Shown: positions 35,561 through 48,210, counted from the first letter of the stretch. The stretch: DNA of 64,000 nt from Alisma plantago-aquatica (GCA_963693085.1 OY856409.1:657182591-657246590), one strand, 5' to 3'. Numbers and translations: made by a program. Notes: generated by a model not told the origin, from the sequence alone.

Positions 35561-36600
35561 AGGAGGAAGCAAATGTCACTTCAACACTTTCTATCAATCA
35601 AACATCCTACATAATCAACATCACCATAAGTAGTAAGAGTATCTCGACTTAGCATACCATAGTCTAAAATTTTGGGTTTAGGCTAAGTACCTCAAAATCC
35701 TCTTAACCTCTATAAAATGTGATTTCCTAGGACTTTATAGAAAGCGAGCACACAAGCCAACACTAAACATTATGTTAGGTCCAGAGGCATAGAGCTTCTC
35801 ATCTACCTTTTCACCTTCTTCATCTCTATCAAGCTTGGCAGTGTTTGACATGGGGGGTGTCCATAGACTTGGTTTTCTCCATCCGAAAGCACTTTAGTAT
35901 CTCACTTGTGTATTTACTTTGGTTGATGAAATTCCTATATTTAGCCGAGGAAGAATGTAAGCTCACCCATCATGCTCATCTCAAACTCACTCTACATACG
36001 GTCACTAAACTCCTTGTAAAGATCAAGATTAGTTCTGCCAAAAATGATATCATCAACATAAATTTGAATGATAAGAAAATTGTTAGAAGTGTGTTCAAGA
36101 AACAAGGTAGAATCAACTTTTCCCATGATATAACCATTATTTAACAAAAAGTTCTTTAGTTTCTCATACCAAACTTGAGGTTCTTATTTGAGACCATAGA
36201 GAGATTTTTGCGATAGATAGACATGATTTGGCAAACTATCATGTTCAAAGTCCAGAGGTTGACTAACATATACTTCCTCCTCAATTGTACTATTCAAAAC
36301 ACACACTTTTAACATCCATTTGATAAAGAAGAAAATTCTTATGACTAGCAAAAGCAAGAAACATCCTAATTGACTCAAGTCTAGATATAGGTGCATATGT
36401 CTCATCAAAGTCTATACCTTCGTGCTGATTATATCCTTGATCAACTAACCTTGCTTTGTTTCTTACCACCTTGCCGCTTTCATCAAGCTTGTTGTAGTAG
36501 ACCCACTTGGTGCCAATGATCTTTCTATCATATGGTCTTGGCACAAGAGTCCACACTTTGTTATTTTTGAATTTCTCCAGTTCTTCCTGTATGGATAGGA
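35561..36600 (-). pseudogene. Element E: reverse transcriptase (Ty1-copia)
   Basis: The fingers are at 36556-36290 (MWTLVPRPYDRKIIGTKWVY, FDETYAPISRLESIRMFLAF). The palm continues at 36408-36184 with EEEVYVSQPLDFE and VYLSQKSLYGLK after a frame change. The catalytic loop IYVDDIIFG is readable at about 36075-36045, with both Asp residues kept. The thumb and connection to 35561 are in pieces. Order and motifs are those of copia, where integrase precedes reverse transcriptase. Confidence 0.82.
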
Positions 36601-36741
36601 TCCACTCATCATACCTGTGTCTTCACTCTTTCAAAGGGGTCATCTATGATGACCTCTTTAGGATGGTTCTTTGCAATGTTGGGGGTTGGATCCTTCTTTT
36701 CTTCATCTATCTCTTCTTCTTGAGTGGCCACCTCTTTTCCC

Positions 36742-37500
36742 TTAAGAGTGATGTTGAGTTCTTTTTAAGATAGGAATTACTTCATCTGAAACATCATCAT
36801 TAGAAATATCCTTGGAAATAGAGGGGTTAGTCTCAATATATTTGACATTGCTAGATGCTTTTACTTTAGATAGATCAACATTATACACTCTATAAGCCTT
36901 CCTAGTAATGCTATAGCCAAGAAAGAAAGTCTTGTAGTATTTCGGGTCAAACTTGTCAAGAGAATCTTTCATGTTCAAAACAAAACAAGGACGCCTAAAA
37001 ATGTGAAAATACCTGATAGAAGGCTTCCTACCACACCATAGTTCATAGGGGGTTTTCTTAAGAAAAGGATGTGTAAATACTTAGTTTTGTACAAAGCATG
37101 GGGTACTAACAGCTTCGACCCAAAACTTCTTTGGGGTATCATACTCTAGAAGCATGGTCCTAGCCGTTTCTTGTAGTGACCTATTCTTCCTCTCTACAAC
37201 CCCATTTTGATTATGTGTTCGAGGTGAAGAGAAGCTATGTACATAACCAAATTTATCACAGAAGCGTTCAAACAAATCATTTTCAAATTCTCCCCCATGA
37301 TCACTACAGATGGAAACAATGCGGCAAAAAGCTTCATTTTCAACTCGTTTGAAAAAGCTAGAGAAAACATCAAGAGTATCACTCTTAGAAATGATAAAGA
37401 AGGTCCAAGTATATCAAGAAAAATCATAGACTATAACAAGACAATATTTGGAACCACAAAGCAATTGAGTTCCCATAGGTCCAAATAGAACAGTATGGAG
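36742..37500 (-). pseudogene. Element E: integrase (Ty1-copia), D-D-E retained
   Basis: The core starts with CLVIVYDFS (first Asp, near 37420). The second Asp is in a CSDHGGEFEND segment (about 37320-37285). The Glu is in GVVERKNRSLQET within the frame 37275-37081. The C-terminal part at 36978-36742 includes YKTFFLGYSITRKAYRVYN. Frame changes and stops occur near 37415 and 37080-36980. The catalytic triad is intact in the fragments even though no continuous frame exists. The enzyme would insert element cDNA into the genome. Confidence 0.82.
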
Positions 37501-37932
37501 AAGTTCAAGAGCTCTCTTGGTGATAAAGACTCCTTTGGATTTCAAGGAGAACTTGGTTTGATTTACTTGTGTACAAGGTTGACATTTCTCATCCTTTTCA
37601 AAATCCAATTTGGGAAGTCCCTTGACCAAATCCTTTTTGCTCAACTTCTTCAATTGATGCATATTTACATGACCTAGCCGACGACACCAAAGAGAAATAT
37701 CATTCAAATTTACTACAAGGCATCTACCAACAATAGGCTTAATAAAGTCAAGCACAATTACATAAATATTACCGCTACTAGTTCCCTTATATATGACATT
37801 GTAAGTGAGCAAATCTAGGAGCAAGTATTCAAAATAAGTAAAAAGCACAAGGTAACCATTATCATATAATTGACCGATACTTATTAAATTGTGATGTTGG
37901 CCATCTACAAAGAGAATATTCTTGATACACAA
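37501..37932 (-). pseudogene. Element E: GAG-pre-integrase zinc domain
   Basis: The frame 37932-37414 holds NLISIGQLYDNGYLVLF, then WCRRLGHVNMHQLKKLSKKD and KCQPCTQ. This is the H-H-C-C zinc-binding domain located between protease and integrase core in copia elements. Both His and both Cys are present. Confidence 0.82.
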
Positions 37933-38240
37933 TGGTTCATCTACATCACCCTCACCTTTACTTTACCTTTCTTGTTGTCCCCAAAAGTAAGCGATCCTCC
38001 TTTCTTCTTTGTGAAATTGTTGAAGTGGCTTAAATCACATGTCATGTGCTTTGTGCAACCACTATCAACAATCCATCTTCCTTTTTCCTACAAGAAAGGA
38101 GAATGTAAGTTCCTAACTCAAACTTTGGAATCTAGATTTAGATTGGGGACCCATTTCATCTTTGGGTTGGTCCCCTTAGGATTATATGGACAATAAGTAG
38201 AATAGTGATCGTCACTCTTGCAATGAGAACAAATCATAAG
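37933..38240 (-). pseudogene. Element E: second zinc knuckle and aspartic protease
   Basis: Read on the minus strand, CSHCKSDDHYSTYC (about 38235-38195) is a complete CCHC knuckle. It is followed by GRWIVDSGCTKHMTCD (about 38085-38030), the protease active site with an intact Asp-Ser-Gly. The active-site Asp codon is at about 38064-38066. One stop separates knuckle and protease near 38125. The neighbouring order (Gag, knuckle, protease, GAG-pre-integrase) is standard for SIRE elements. Confidence 0.8.
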
Positions 38241-40090
38241 GTTCTTTGAGCTAGAAGATTCTCCAATGAAGAAAGGAGTTTCCTTACTATTTTTCTTACC
38301 TTTGGACTCACTCTAACCTATAAGATCTCCCCCCTACAAATCCCAAACCACTAGTACCACTTTGTTTGGTAGAGTGATCAAGGATTTCATGTAGGGAGTT
38401 CTTCCCATTGAGGAACTTCTGCAGAGAGGCTCTAAGTCTATGCTTTTCATTAGTAAGAGAGATAACAATAGAAGATAAACTAGCAAGATCATCTCTAGCA
38501 TGTACAAGGTTGCCCTCTAAATAGAGGACTTTAGTCAAATAAGAATCTTATTCAAGAGTAGTAAAAGCAACATCATTACTAGGAAAAATAGGTCTAGAAG
38601 ATAAATCATTTACTTGAATAAGAAGCCTAGCATTTTCAGATTTAAGAAATTGTTTTTCTTTGAGATAAACATCTCTCTCATCTCTACGAGCATCACTCAT
38701 AAGCTTAAGTTCAGAATTTTTAGTTTTAAGCAACTCAAGCTCCAAGGCATTTTTTGTTCTCTTCCTTAAGAGTAGTGATATTCTTAAGGCATATTCCATT
38801 CTCAACTTCAACCCCATTTTATTGGAGCTCAAGATCAAGAAATTGTCCTTGTAAAGAATCAATTCTCTATAGATGAACTTTCTCATTTTGTTGAAGAACG
38901 TCAAGCTCAGCATAAAAATCATGAATAATTTTACCCTATCTCTTCTTTTTAGATTTACATTCAGAATAAGAAGAACATGTAGCATTAAGCATGTCAATAA
39001 GAGTTTTTTTATGTAGCTCATGCCAACTTACCTCACTTACCTCACCAATATATTCATTTATGGAGGCCATGAGTGCAAGGTGACATTCTCCATCTTCATC
39101 AGATCTTGAGCTAGTAGAGGATGATCCTTCCCATGCGACATGAGCTGCATCTTTGTTCCTCCTCTCCTTCTTGTCCTTCCTCTTGTATTTTATATCTTTC
39201 TTGTAGTCTTCCTCCTTCTTGGATCTACTCTTGTGGTGTGACTTTCTAGCCTTAGAACATTCACTCTTATAGTGTCCCTTTTGACCACACTTGTAGCACC
39301 TTGGAGTAGACGAAGAAGATTACTTTCCTTTGAAATCCTTTCCCTTGAAGAAGTTGGCTTCATCCTCACTAGGGCCATCATCTTCAATAGAGGAGGAGGG
39401 AGAGGTCTGACAAGCAAGTTGTTGTTGTAGAATGAGAGCCTCCACTTGAGCTTTGAAGGCACTATCTTTGATCTTCCTTGATTCTTTTTCTTCTTGCTTT
39501 GCCTCCTCTTCTTGCTTGTCAAGTCTTGGCTCATAAGCTTGTAGATTTCCAATAAGCTCCTTGGTTGGAAGATCACCAAGACTTCTTACTTCTTCTTTGG
39601 AGGTCACCTTTGACTCCCATATCTTTGGAAGAGAACTTATAATATTTGAGTTGATTGATGATGTTGGGCCTTGAATACATCTCAACCACTCCTTATTTGT
39701 TCCCCATCTTGAAGTTCTCAAGGAGGCTGTTCAACATGTAGATCTTTGCCTCCTTCAACTGCTTTGTTCCTTCATAAGTGATGCACAACTTGTACCATAT
39801 CTCATGAGTTGTGTCCCATGAGGAGATACGGTTGAGCTCATATGGAGTGAGGATGACATAGAGGGTGCCGATAGCCTTGGCATTGAGCCGTGCGTTCTTT
39901 AGAGCTGCTTCATCCCAAGTGGATACAACTCTGAACGGCTCCTTGTAGGGTGCAATCATCACTTTCCACATATCAAAATTCATCCCTTGAATGTAAAATT
40001 GCATCAGCCGCTTCCAATAGAGGAAATTGGTGCCGTTAAAGATTGGGGGCGTATGAAGAAGCCTCCTTCTAGGTTGAGGGAAGCAAGTAG
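38241..40090 (-). pseudogene. Element E: Gag (UBN2-type capsid, zinc knuckle, coiled-coil-like tail)
   Basis: The capsid part is at 40004-39693 (DMWKVMIAPYKEPFRVVSTW, WYKLCITYEGTKQLKEAKIY). The next segment, 39721-39320, is Lys/Glu-rich. CYKCGQKGHYKSEC, a complete CCHC knuckle, lies near 39300-39258, followed by a basic stretch. The long C-terminal tail (39020-38310) is Leu/Lys/Glu-rich in broken frames, such as ALELELLKTKNSELKLM, and could form coiled coil. This long tail with a second knuckle is typical of SIRE Gag. There are several frameshifts and stops. The start is probably near 40100, just after the primer site, but the first codons are interrupted. Confidence 0.78.
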
Positions 40091-40140
40091 GTTCTTACCC
40101 ATATTCTCATCTTATGTGACAGTTGTTGGAGAAGATACTT

Positions 40141-40152
40141 GCTCTGATACCA
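40141..40152 (-). other. Primer-binding site of element E, initiator tRNA-Met type
   Basis: The minus strand reads TGGTATCAGAGC exactly, the full 12-base complement of the initiator tRNA-Met 3' end. It lies two bases inside the LTR end at 40155. Confidence 0.88.
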
Positions 40153-40154
40153 CT

Positions 40155-41600
40155 TATTAGATCTAGGGCTCTAGGGGGGTGAACAGATCTTCAAAACTTG
40201 CACAAGAATAGTTAGAACTCCAAATTATATCAATTTAAACTCAAAGCTAAAAGTGAATTTTATGTCCTATCTAAAAAAGCATATCAAGTATGAGAGATAT
40301 TGAAATATACACTTGGATAAGGTATTTAGAGTGGTTATAATTTCCAAACTAGGAGATCATCAATCCACTACCTAGAGAGGTCAACCTCTAGGACTTTGCA
40401 ACCCACGTATATTTATATTCCATTATAAGACATACAAGATGACCACCTTACACCCAAGGGCTTACCTATCTAAGAGCTAGTCTTTTTACCTCACAACTTG
40501 TCTTATCCACTCTTACAAGTAGATTGATTCCTTATCCTAGGACATATCCACCTTGCAAAAAGTCTCCAGCCTTGAGGATTTACCCACCAAGCTCCTTGGA
40601 TCTTCCGCCTTGTCCTTCTCCTTCACTTAGAGAATATCTTCACACCTTCTTCAGCCTTGAAGAAGAACAACAACTCCTCCTTCACTCAGGGAAGATCACT
40701 TCAGCCTTTGCTCATAGAGAAAGGGGATTGGTAAGTGGATAGATGGAGATCTTTACAAGGTAACAATGAGGTAGCCTCTCACAACATTCCTAACTCACTC
40801 ATATTCACAAAATGCTTTGTAAATGAGAGAGAGAAAGGGGCTCAAAGGGGTTTAGCACACTCAACTATAGCATGAATGAGCAACCTTAGATTGAACTCAA
40901 AGAGTACCTATTTCTAGATGTGGGTGTTCCTTTGAGTGTGGGATCACTTAAGAAAGAAAACTAGCCATTTTGCAACTTGCAACAGACATATTTTTGATTC
41001 TAACAACTCTCCAACGGCTGGAATCATTTTTTTTGTGTTTTCCATACAACGTATTCAACCGAGTTTCAATAAAGGTAACTCGACTAATCCACTAACCAAC
41101 AAAGACAATTTTCAAATGATTGGTCAAGCTTGTCCTGAGATAACTCGATCCATTCACCAAATCAACTTTGGGTAGAAAGTTGGTCGGTTGAGTTCTATGA
41201 GTGTACAACTCGATCGATCCAATCATTTCCCAAAATCCAACATTGACCGATCATGATTCAAACTCGACCGATAAAGTTGCTGTGATGAATTTTCCAAAAT
41301 GATTTTAAAGTGATCAAATGATGGAATTAAGTGTCCCTGATTTTTTCTCATCTTAGTTATAAGTCATATCGTCAATAAAAATGATTACATAAATGTTCTA
41401 AGGTGATTTAAAGTGTTTTCTACAAAAGTGCATTTTCATTGCTTTTGACTTGAACTTTGACAAGGTAGGGCTTGGTCAATTTGATCCTTTTTCATTACCT
41501 AATACCTAGAATTTATCTTAAATAAACATATTACATACATATGAATGGAATGGTTAAGTCATTATCAAAACATGGACAATGTATAACTGTCAAGCAAACA
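40155..41600 (-). mobile_element. Element E: 5' LTR (1446 bp)
   Basis: On the minus strand it runs from TGTTTGCTTGACAG (41600) to AGATCTAATAA (40155) and matches the 3' LTR at 29595-31083. I could not find a convincing 5-bp target-site duplication: the left flank is TGCCT and the right flank is AACTT. The flanks may have been altered. CGAT-type words sit at 41050-41280, upstream of the promoter region. Confidence 0.83.
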
Positions 41601-42308
41601 AACTTTTGGTGTGAACACTTGATGAAGAATGAGCAACAATCCCAACTGAATGCTCTAAATTTAGTGCTAGTGGGAGGAAACTTACGTGGTTTGAGATTCT
41701 CAAAACCCTCTTATTTTGTTACATTTTTATTCTTCCAAAAATACGCACATGCACCACACCATGATGGTTTCTCTATTTGTGAATCATTATTAGAATATGA
41801 ACAATAGAGGAGAGATGACACATGAAGGATCTCAACAAAGGGAAGATAAAAAATGCAAAAGAAGATTGCAAGAAATTGAGAATGCTACATGAAGGAGTGA
41901 AGCACGGTCATTCCACGTAGCACGATTGTGTGGCTGGCGAGCCAGAAGGGCCATTTTGCACACAACGACCATGGTGGTAAGCCCAAATCACCTAATGCTA
42001 TGATGTCCTCTCTCCTCACTTGAGCTTCTATTTCATCCAGAGGATAACATGGTTTAAAAGTTTGGGGTGGTAGGGTAGTAAGCCCTTCTTTCACCACATT
42101 TTTCTCTATGTACCTTGTTTAAGTTTTTGTCCAGATGATCAAATAGTCTAACTAAATATTATCCTTGTCTATCCAAACTTCATGTGCTTCTTTGTGTGTT
42201 TTTTTGCATACACGCATAAATGTAGTTCTTTTTCATACATTTTTGAGTTATTTTTTTAAAAAAATTCTCTTTTCACCATTCCATCTCATGTAGTTATTTG
42301 GTAGTTTT
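41601..42308 (+). other. Unassigned sequence with a possible gypsy 3' end
   Basis: No recognisable coding frame. AAAAGTTTGGGGTGGTAG near 42055-42075 resembles the polypurine tract of gypsy elements. This stretch could therefore be the far side of the gypsy copy whose protease scrap lies left of element E. That link is inference only. Confidence 0.35.
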
Positions 42309-43377
42309 TGTGGGTTTTAACTAGGATTTTCTTACTTAATGCTTTTCATTCCTTAAAGTAGGTTTGGATGTGATTAAAATGCAAATTGGAATTAAGTATT
42401 CAATTTAAGCAACACATCAACTGTCTGGACTCCCAACCGATAGATTCAAGTATTGAGCCGAGTGGTTGAAGTGTCAAGTTGATTGGATATTGCATTGTCT
42501 GAATTCTGGATGAGCTGGGGAGCCAAATGACCAGTTCACTTAGTGAAGTGATTGGTTCATGTTTGTGAGACGACCGTTTCACAAAGCAAGACTCTCAATT
42601 TGTAGTACAATTCGGTTGCATCAAAGATTAGTACTGACATCATGTCGTGCAATAATTGGATTATAATTGCCAATTCATATGTGATTGGAAAACATGACAA
42701 AACGAGCCATTCATTGGGTGAACCAATCGGCTGGCATGGCAACCAATCGGTTCACCTAGTGAAGCGACCATTTCCTTTTTTAAGTTGTGAAATTCTGTGA
42801 AATTTTGGTCCCTTCCGGTCCCACTTAGACTAGGAACCTTGACCCTAACCCTCCTATAAATAGAGGGGTACTGGGTGCTTCTCAGACACAACTCAATTAC
42901 CTCTAACAATAGATGTCCTCTCTAGTTGTGGTAACCAATATAGAGCCCAAGCAAGTCCTACCCGATAAAAGGAGGGATATCAAGGGAGAACGATTGTGGA
43001 AGACCAATTTGGTGACTAGTATATCAATGGGATGGACCGGTCCTTCTTGGATATTTTCATAGAATGACATGAGTTCTAGGTGGTCCATTTAGACTACTAT
43101 AGAGGTAAGGAGGTTGTTGTTTGCTGCTAGGATGACAATGTCAACCCCCTACCTGTGGTGGAGACTAAGAGCTGCTACAAATGCCGTCCAAGTGCAATGA
43201 GAAGATAATTGCACAACTACAATGAGGAATCATTGTTGGACTTGCTCTAGGACCACACATGACCTCATTAAATCATCCTTCCCATTACATAGTTGTTGAC
43301 TCGATCTTACTATTGTGGGAAATATGGAATTTTTTTTGTTGCTTAAGTTACCTACTTTGTGCCCACATTTTGCTACA
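42309..43377 (+). mobile_element. Element F: 5' LTR of a Ty1-copia copy (start uncertain)
   Basis: It ends GCTACA at 43377, one base before a tRNA-Met primer site. TATAAATA at 42855-42862 is followed by AGAGGGGTACTGGG, shared with 47659-47680 of the next LTR. The start TGTGGGTTTTAAC is my best guess by comparison with the LTR at 47309. The U3 part (42420-42780) carries degenerate CCGATNGNTTCA-type words. Confidence 0.6.
42855..42862 (+). promoter_or_regulatory. TATA box of the element F LTR
   Basis: TATAAATA lies in CTCCTATAAATAGAGGGG. The counterpart in the next LTR is TATATATA at 47659. It lies about 515 bases before the LTR end. Confidence 0.55.
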
Positions 43378-43378
43378 G

Positions 43379-43390
43379 TGGTATTAGAGC
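43379..43390 (+). other. Primer-binding site of element F
   Basis: TGGTATTAGAGC has one mismatch to the tRNA-Met complement TGGTATCAGAGC. It lies one base after the LTR end. Confidence 0.75.
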
Positions 43391-44815
43391 CACATCAATC
43401 TACTATGTTTTGAGATTTAATCGGTCTAATTGGGTTTTGGTTTTTTACTTTTATTTATTACATACGATGCACATATTTAAAATGATTAATCTGCATATCT
43501 GATTAGACACCACATTCAAAGCCAAACTAATATGTATATATATGATATGATATATATGTAATTTACATGTGTCACCCTAAAATTTGTTTTGATGGTGGAT
43601 GTCTAGCATCGTTATGACCAATAAACCAAATATATGTGTGTGGTTGGATGGTTTGTTCTATTCCTATTTTATCTGAGTTTGCATACCGAGCCTCTACCTT
43701 CTTCCTCCCAATGTAAAAGTATTATCTTTCCTACCTATGCTCTCCTCGAATGTAACTCGAGGTTTCTCATTACCATGTAATAAGTTTAATAGCAATAGGA
43801 TAGTTTCTTTTCTTGAAATGACAAAGATGATGATCAACGTTAGGCTAGTTGACCATTTCACGTGATGAGACAACCGACTTGAGGATCGAAGAGGACAAAC
43901 TACAGGACGAGCAAACTGATCGATTGGTGGACCAACCAATTGTTTGGAGGTATCCAAACATCAATTGGACTGAAGGCCAGCTGATCATTCCTGTTGAACA
44001 ACTGACCGACCAAGAGGCGAGCTGATCAGTTCAAGGGTTGAACTGAACAACCCAAATTGGCTCAACCACAGATCTATATGAATAACATGTTCTTGCATGT
44101 GATGTAGACCTAGGTGGTAATAATTCATTATGGCTCCAAGGAATTACAATAGATATGGCCATAACCATCACCCATGTTTTATATTGTATGTTTACGTTGT
44201 GGGATATAGCATGTACATGATTCATACTAGTATGTGTTGATTGGATATGTATATATATAATCTCTCAATAAAAAAAATTAAGTCTTAGATGCTTTCCATA
44301 AGCAACACACATGAAAAGCTTGATCGCCTAAGCGTGGATCCCCCAAGGGTGGTGCACTATCTATCTCTTAGAAGTGTGATGGTAATAATGTGGGACTTCC
44401 AAGCGGGGTGCATTATTATCATGTTGGGTTTTAGTTCAGGCTTAACTGAGAATCCTTAATTTGATTAAGCACCATAAGCATTCAAATGACCATGACAAAG
44501 AGTTTTACTATCATCTATTCAAGAATTTCATACGATACAATTGGAAAATGTTGCCTACCTTAAATATTGATTATGGATGTTGGTACTAGCTGGGTAATAA
44601 TTAAATTGTTTTGGATCTTTACTCATTAGAAGTTTGAGTGCTGCAAATATTCCGAATTGAAAATCGAGGGTTGTCAATTTGATAAAATTAATTAGAGTGA
44701 TAGTTAATTACAAGCTTAATTAAACATCACCAAATTTTATACAAATCAAATCGAATCAATTCAAAATGAGTTTTTGACAAAATTGTAAATTTCTTTTGTA
44801 GAATCAAGTGGAAAC
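43391..44815 (+). other. Element F: untranslated leader
   Basis: About 1.4 kb without a credible gene. It is collinear with 48211-49613 of element G, including the ATATATATATGATATGATATATATG-like region near 43530 and the CCAATAAACC block near 43620. It also holds CGAT-type words at 43830-44040. Confidence 0.65.
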
Positions 44816-45690
44816 ACACAACAACAACATTTCTTTGTGACCAGTACTTGAGAAGGACAAGTTGAATGGGAATAACATCCATGATTTGTTTTAGACGCTG
44901 TGAATTGTTCTCACATAGGTGTGCAAGCTCTATATCCTGGAGGCACCAGAGCCAAATGAACCTCTTCCCAATGCACTTAAGGCTGACATGGATGCTTACA
45001 AGAAGCATCATACTGAAGATGTCATTGATATCAAGTGTCTGATTCTTTGCTCCTTGAACTATGAGTTGCAAAGATAGTATGAGAACATAGATGTTATTGA
45101 GATTGTCACACATCTTAAGAACATGTTCCAATATTAGGCAAGATAGGAGAGATATGATGTCTCCAAGGTGGTGTTCAAATGCAACATGACAAAGGGAGAT
45201 CTAGTAGATCCTCATGTGCTCAAGCTCATTAAGTATGTGGAGCCCCTTTATAGAGTAAGATTCCCCTTGAGTCAAGAGTTGTCCACTGATGTCATTTTGC
45301 AGTGTCTTCTAGAGTCATACAGGCAGTTCGTCATAAACTACAACATGAGTGACTTTGACAAGCCATTGACAAAGTTACTAGGCATGTCGAGAATAATTGA
45401 GGAATAAATGAAGAAAGACAAGCCCAAGTATGTGATGATGATCAACAAGACAAAATGAAAGTATAAAGGCAAAGGCAAAGATAAGAAGAATTCTAAAGCT
45501 AGCTAGAAGCCCAACTATTCAACACTCAAGGCAAAAGGAGGAGTAAAGAAGGGAGGCAATTGTCACCACCGTCACCAGCCGAGACACTGGAAAAGGAATT
45601 ACCCTCTTTTGTTGGAGGAATTAAAGAAGAAGAAGGAAGGGGCAAAGACCTCCACTTCAGGTATAAACCTTATAAGATAAATTTTAATAC
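44816..45690 (+). pseudogene. Element F: Gag (UBN2 type), heavily decayed
   Basis: It aligns with element G's Gag: VLEKDKLNGNNIHDLF, KADMDAYKKHHTEDVIDIKC, FPLSQELSTDVILQCLLESY. At least eight in-frame stops interrupt it. The zinc knuckle reads CHHRHQPRHWKRNY, with two of three Cys lost, against an intact CHHCQKPRHWKRNC in element G. This was the particle protein of a copia element and is clearly dead. Confidence 0.75.
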
Positions 45691-46230
45691 TTCTTCATCT
45701 TGCTATGTGATATACTGGATGTAGATATGACATACGTTGATGTACTTGATCTGATAAGAAGTAAAGCCTTTATGAAAGGGCAAGGATGGACTATGTGGAG
45801 CAAAAGCTGCTGCAACTTCAGTCTACATTTAGAAATTATCATAGCTCATTGGGCATGTAATAGAGTTATAATTGAACTACTATTTCATTATGCCAATAAT
45901 AGAAACATTTTACTTTATTCATCTTGTAGAGAGAAGGATGATTATAAATAAAGAGTTTCTCATACTTCTATTTCAAAGATATGATCTTGTTATTGGTATA
46001 TATGCCCTGAGAGACAATCATGGGATACATTAAGATTGATTTGATAAACATCAAAGGCAAGCTTCCAATTCTTTCTGGTTCAGTCATATGAGATAATGAT
46101 AGAACAAATTGAATGTCTAGAGAATGATAATACCCAATGACGTATGCTTTCAGGTTCATGACCTGAACGATGAGATCATACGAATGCTAAGAGTTTGTAC
46201 ATTCTTATTATGTCCCTAGTCAGATGTCAT
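45691..46230 (+). pseudogene. Element F: collapsed protease and GAG-pre-integrase remnant
   Basis: Directly after Gag, the sequence keeps traces of copia protease in one frame (TSSS-like residues, then a GCRYDI segment) and, at 45840-45950, the region encoding VIIELLFHYANNRNILLYSS, which resembles the VIELNNCYYVP-type strand. A GAG-pre-integrase trace (VIGIYALRDN) lies near 45985-46020. No integrase, reverse transcriptase or RNase H follows. Most of pol has been deleted. Confidence 0.55.
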
Positions 46231-47308
46231 TATGGAAGGTAGATAGACAACAATGACACACAAGACTAGATTGTGGTGTTGGTTGATGACATAATCTCAT
46301 TAGTCATGATATGGAGATATCAAACCAAACACATAGGTACTTGTTAGAGAACAAGTGTACCGGACAGACCCACCGTGAGTTTGACACATGGAACCATGAC
46401 ATGGTAGTCACAGTCAGTTCTCACAGTGATGGTGGTGAGTGTGATTCTTTGACCTAAAATCACTACACTCAACACATGTCGTTGGGTACACTTTGACATC
46501 ATCAAATGCAGTCCTGAAACATGGGTTGTTATAAAGGTGATGATTGGGTGGCTTTGACACATAAGGCTTTTGAGGGGTGAGTGATAGATATGGAATTTGT
46601 CCCTCCTGAGGGAGTTTGATATTCATGGCCACTTGATGAGTAGGATTGAGATAGGTGTGCGCACACATGTGTGAATCAATATATGATATTGATGTCATAC
46701 ATATCTCTTCCAATCTACTCTGAGATCAAGAAAGTGAATGAATGTTGACAGGATGACTGTTCCATGCCTTGAGTTCATTCAGGATATCAACGCCAAAGGA
46801 ATTATACATTCACTGTAACACCATTCACGGTTTGTAGGATTGAAAGTTGTTCTCCAACTTTCCTTTTCACTTGGGTAGCACTGATGTGCGACTAGGCACC
46901 ACTCTTTGCTTGTGAAGTCATAAGTGTTATGGACTATCACTGCCAACGTGAAATGGGCTTGCAGGGTCACACATATAGGATTTAACCTGGAAGAGGAGTT
47001 TATCCACAAATGATGTTTAGATTGATTGCTAAAGGAGTTTAGTAGTTCAATTAAACACTTAATTAATTGATAGCTCAAAATCATAGCGTTCAAGGTGTTG
47101 GACCGGATGATTAAGAGTATCATATTGATTGGAACTGCAATTGACTGATTTGCATAGTCTACTGCCCCTATCGATCGGCTCACAGGGTTGAACTGACCAG
47201 CTTAGGTTGATGAACTGATCGGTTCAAGTGGTGAGTCGATCGACTCATGTGTCAATGAAACGATCGACTCAATTGTTGAACCGATCGATTCGTGTGACCA
47301 GCTGAGAT
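46231..47308 (+). other. Element F: 3' internal region without a gene
   Basis: It resembles the long untranslated 3' part of copia elements of this type (CCGGACAGACCCACCGTGAG near 46360). It ends in AGCTGAGAT, a decayed form of the AGTGGGAGAT polypurine tract, directly before an LTR start at 47309. CGAT words begin near 47165. No recognisable protein. Confidence 0.5.
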
Positions 47309-47545
47309 TGTTAGGAAAGTTAGAAGATTCTTTTTACAAATACATATTTGTTTCATGTGTACAAATTTAATTTGGACAAGGACTAATATTTGATTAGTTG
47401 GAAACAAACATGAAAGTCAATTCGAGTTGGACCAGGACCATGAACCGATCGACTCATGCTTGAACCGATCGGCTCAGGTGTCCCAACCGATCGGTTCAGG
47501 TGTGAACCGACCGACTCATGTCCCCAACCGAATGTTTCATGCTTG
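47165..47545 (+). repeat. Array of CCGATCGRYTCA words
   Basis: Variants of AACCGATCGACTCATG and ACCGATCGGCTCAGGTG recur about every 15-40 bases at 47170-47300 and 47443-47545, on both sides of the LTR start. Looser versions occur in the leader at 48640-48850 and in the neighbouring copy at 42420-42780 and 43830-44040. Confidence 0.75.
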
Positions 47546-48197
47546 AAACAATCAGTTCAGCTGACGTAGTTGGTTGTTTTGTGGAAAATCTCGAACCCTT
47601 CTACTCCTTCTTTAATCCTGCATTGCCCGGGGTAGAGAACCCTATCCCATGACCTTCCTATATATAGGGGTATTGGGGGCTTCTCAAAGTAAAACTCAGA
47701 ACACCAGTTGCTCTGTAAAGTTGTCATTCTCTCTGGTTATGGTTACCAGGAGAGCCTGAGCAAGTGCTACCCGATAAGGGAGGCACAATAAGGGAAAGAC
47801 AACAGAAGAAAGACAACTGGTTGTAGGAGAGTGTGTCGGTGACTAGTACACCAACAGGAGGGTACAAATCCTTCTGGTGCCTTGTGCGACAAGGCGATCA
47901 GAGTTCCAGGTGGTCCGTGTGGACTACTTCAAAGGCGGGAGACTTCTGCCACTCGGAGGACAGCTGTTAATCCCGACAGTCCTGGTGAGACCATGAGCTA
48001 CACAGACACCATCTAAGACCGGAGGGGAAGACCGCACAAGCCGTGAGGTAACATCGCCAAGCAAGCCTCAGGACAAGGTATGTTTCTACAAATCATCCTT
48101 CCTACTGTATAGACGTTGACACGATTCCTTTATTCTGGGTTTGGGAGAAGAAATTTTTTATTTCCGCTACCTTCTCTGTCTCCCCTAAAACCCAACA
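47309..48197 (+). mobile_element. LTR shared by elements F and G (889 bp)
   Basis: It starts TGTTAGG after a decayed polypurine tract and ends CCCAACA before a primer site, with near-inverted ends. It therefore serves as the 3' end of F and the 5' end of G. It is collinear with 42309-43377 around the TATA box and the AGGTGGTCC region, but has diverged substantially. Confidence 0.75.
47659..47666 (+). promoter_or_regulatory. TATA box of the shared F/G LTR
   Basis: TATATATA lies in CCTTCCTATATATAGGGG, about 540 bases before the LTR end. It aligns with TATAAATA of the upstream LTR. The CCGATCG array ends about 110 bases upstream. Confidence 0.5.
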
Positions 48198-48198
48198 G

Positions 48199-48210
48199 TG
48201 GTATTAGAGC
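48199..48210 (+). other. Primer-binding site of element G
   Basis: TGGTATTAGAGC follows the LTR end after one base. It is identical to the site of element F. Confidence 0.8.

Noticed and set aside
43379..48210. TGGTATTAGAGC repeats as possible tRNA gene fragments
   Set aside because: They are primer-binding sites placed directly after LTR ends; no tRNA cloverleaf surrounds them.
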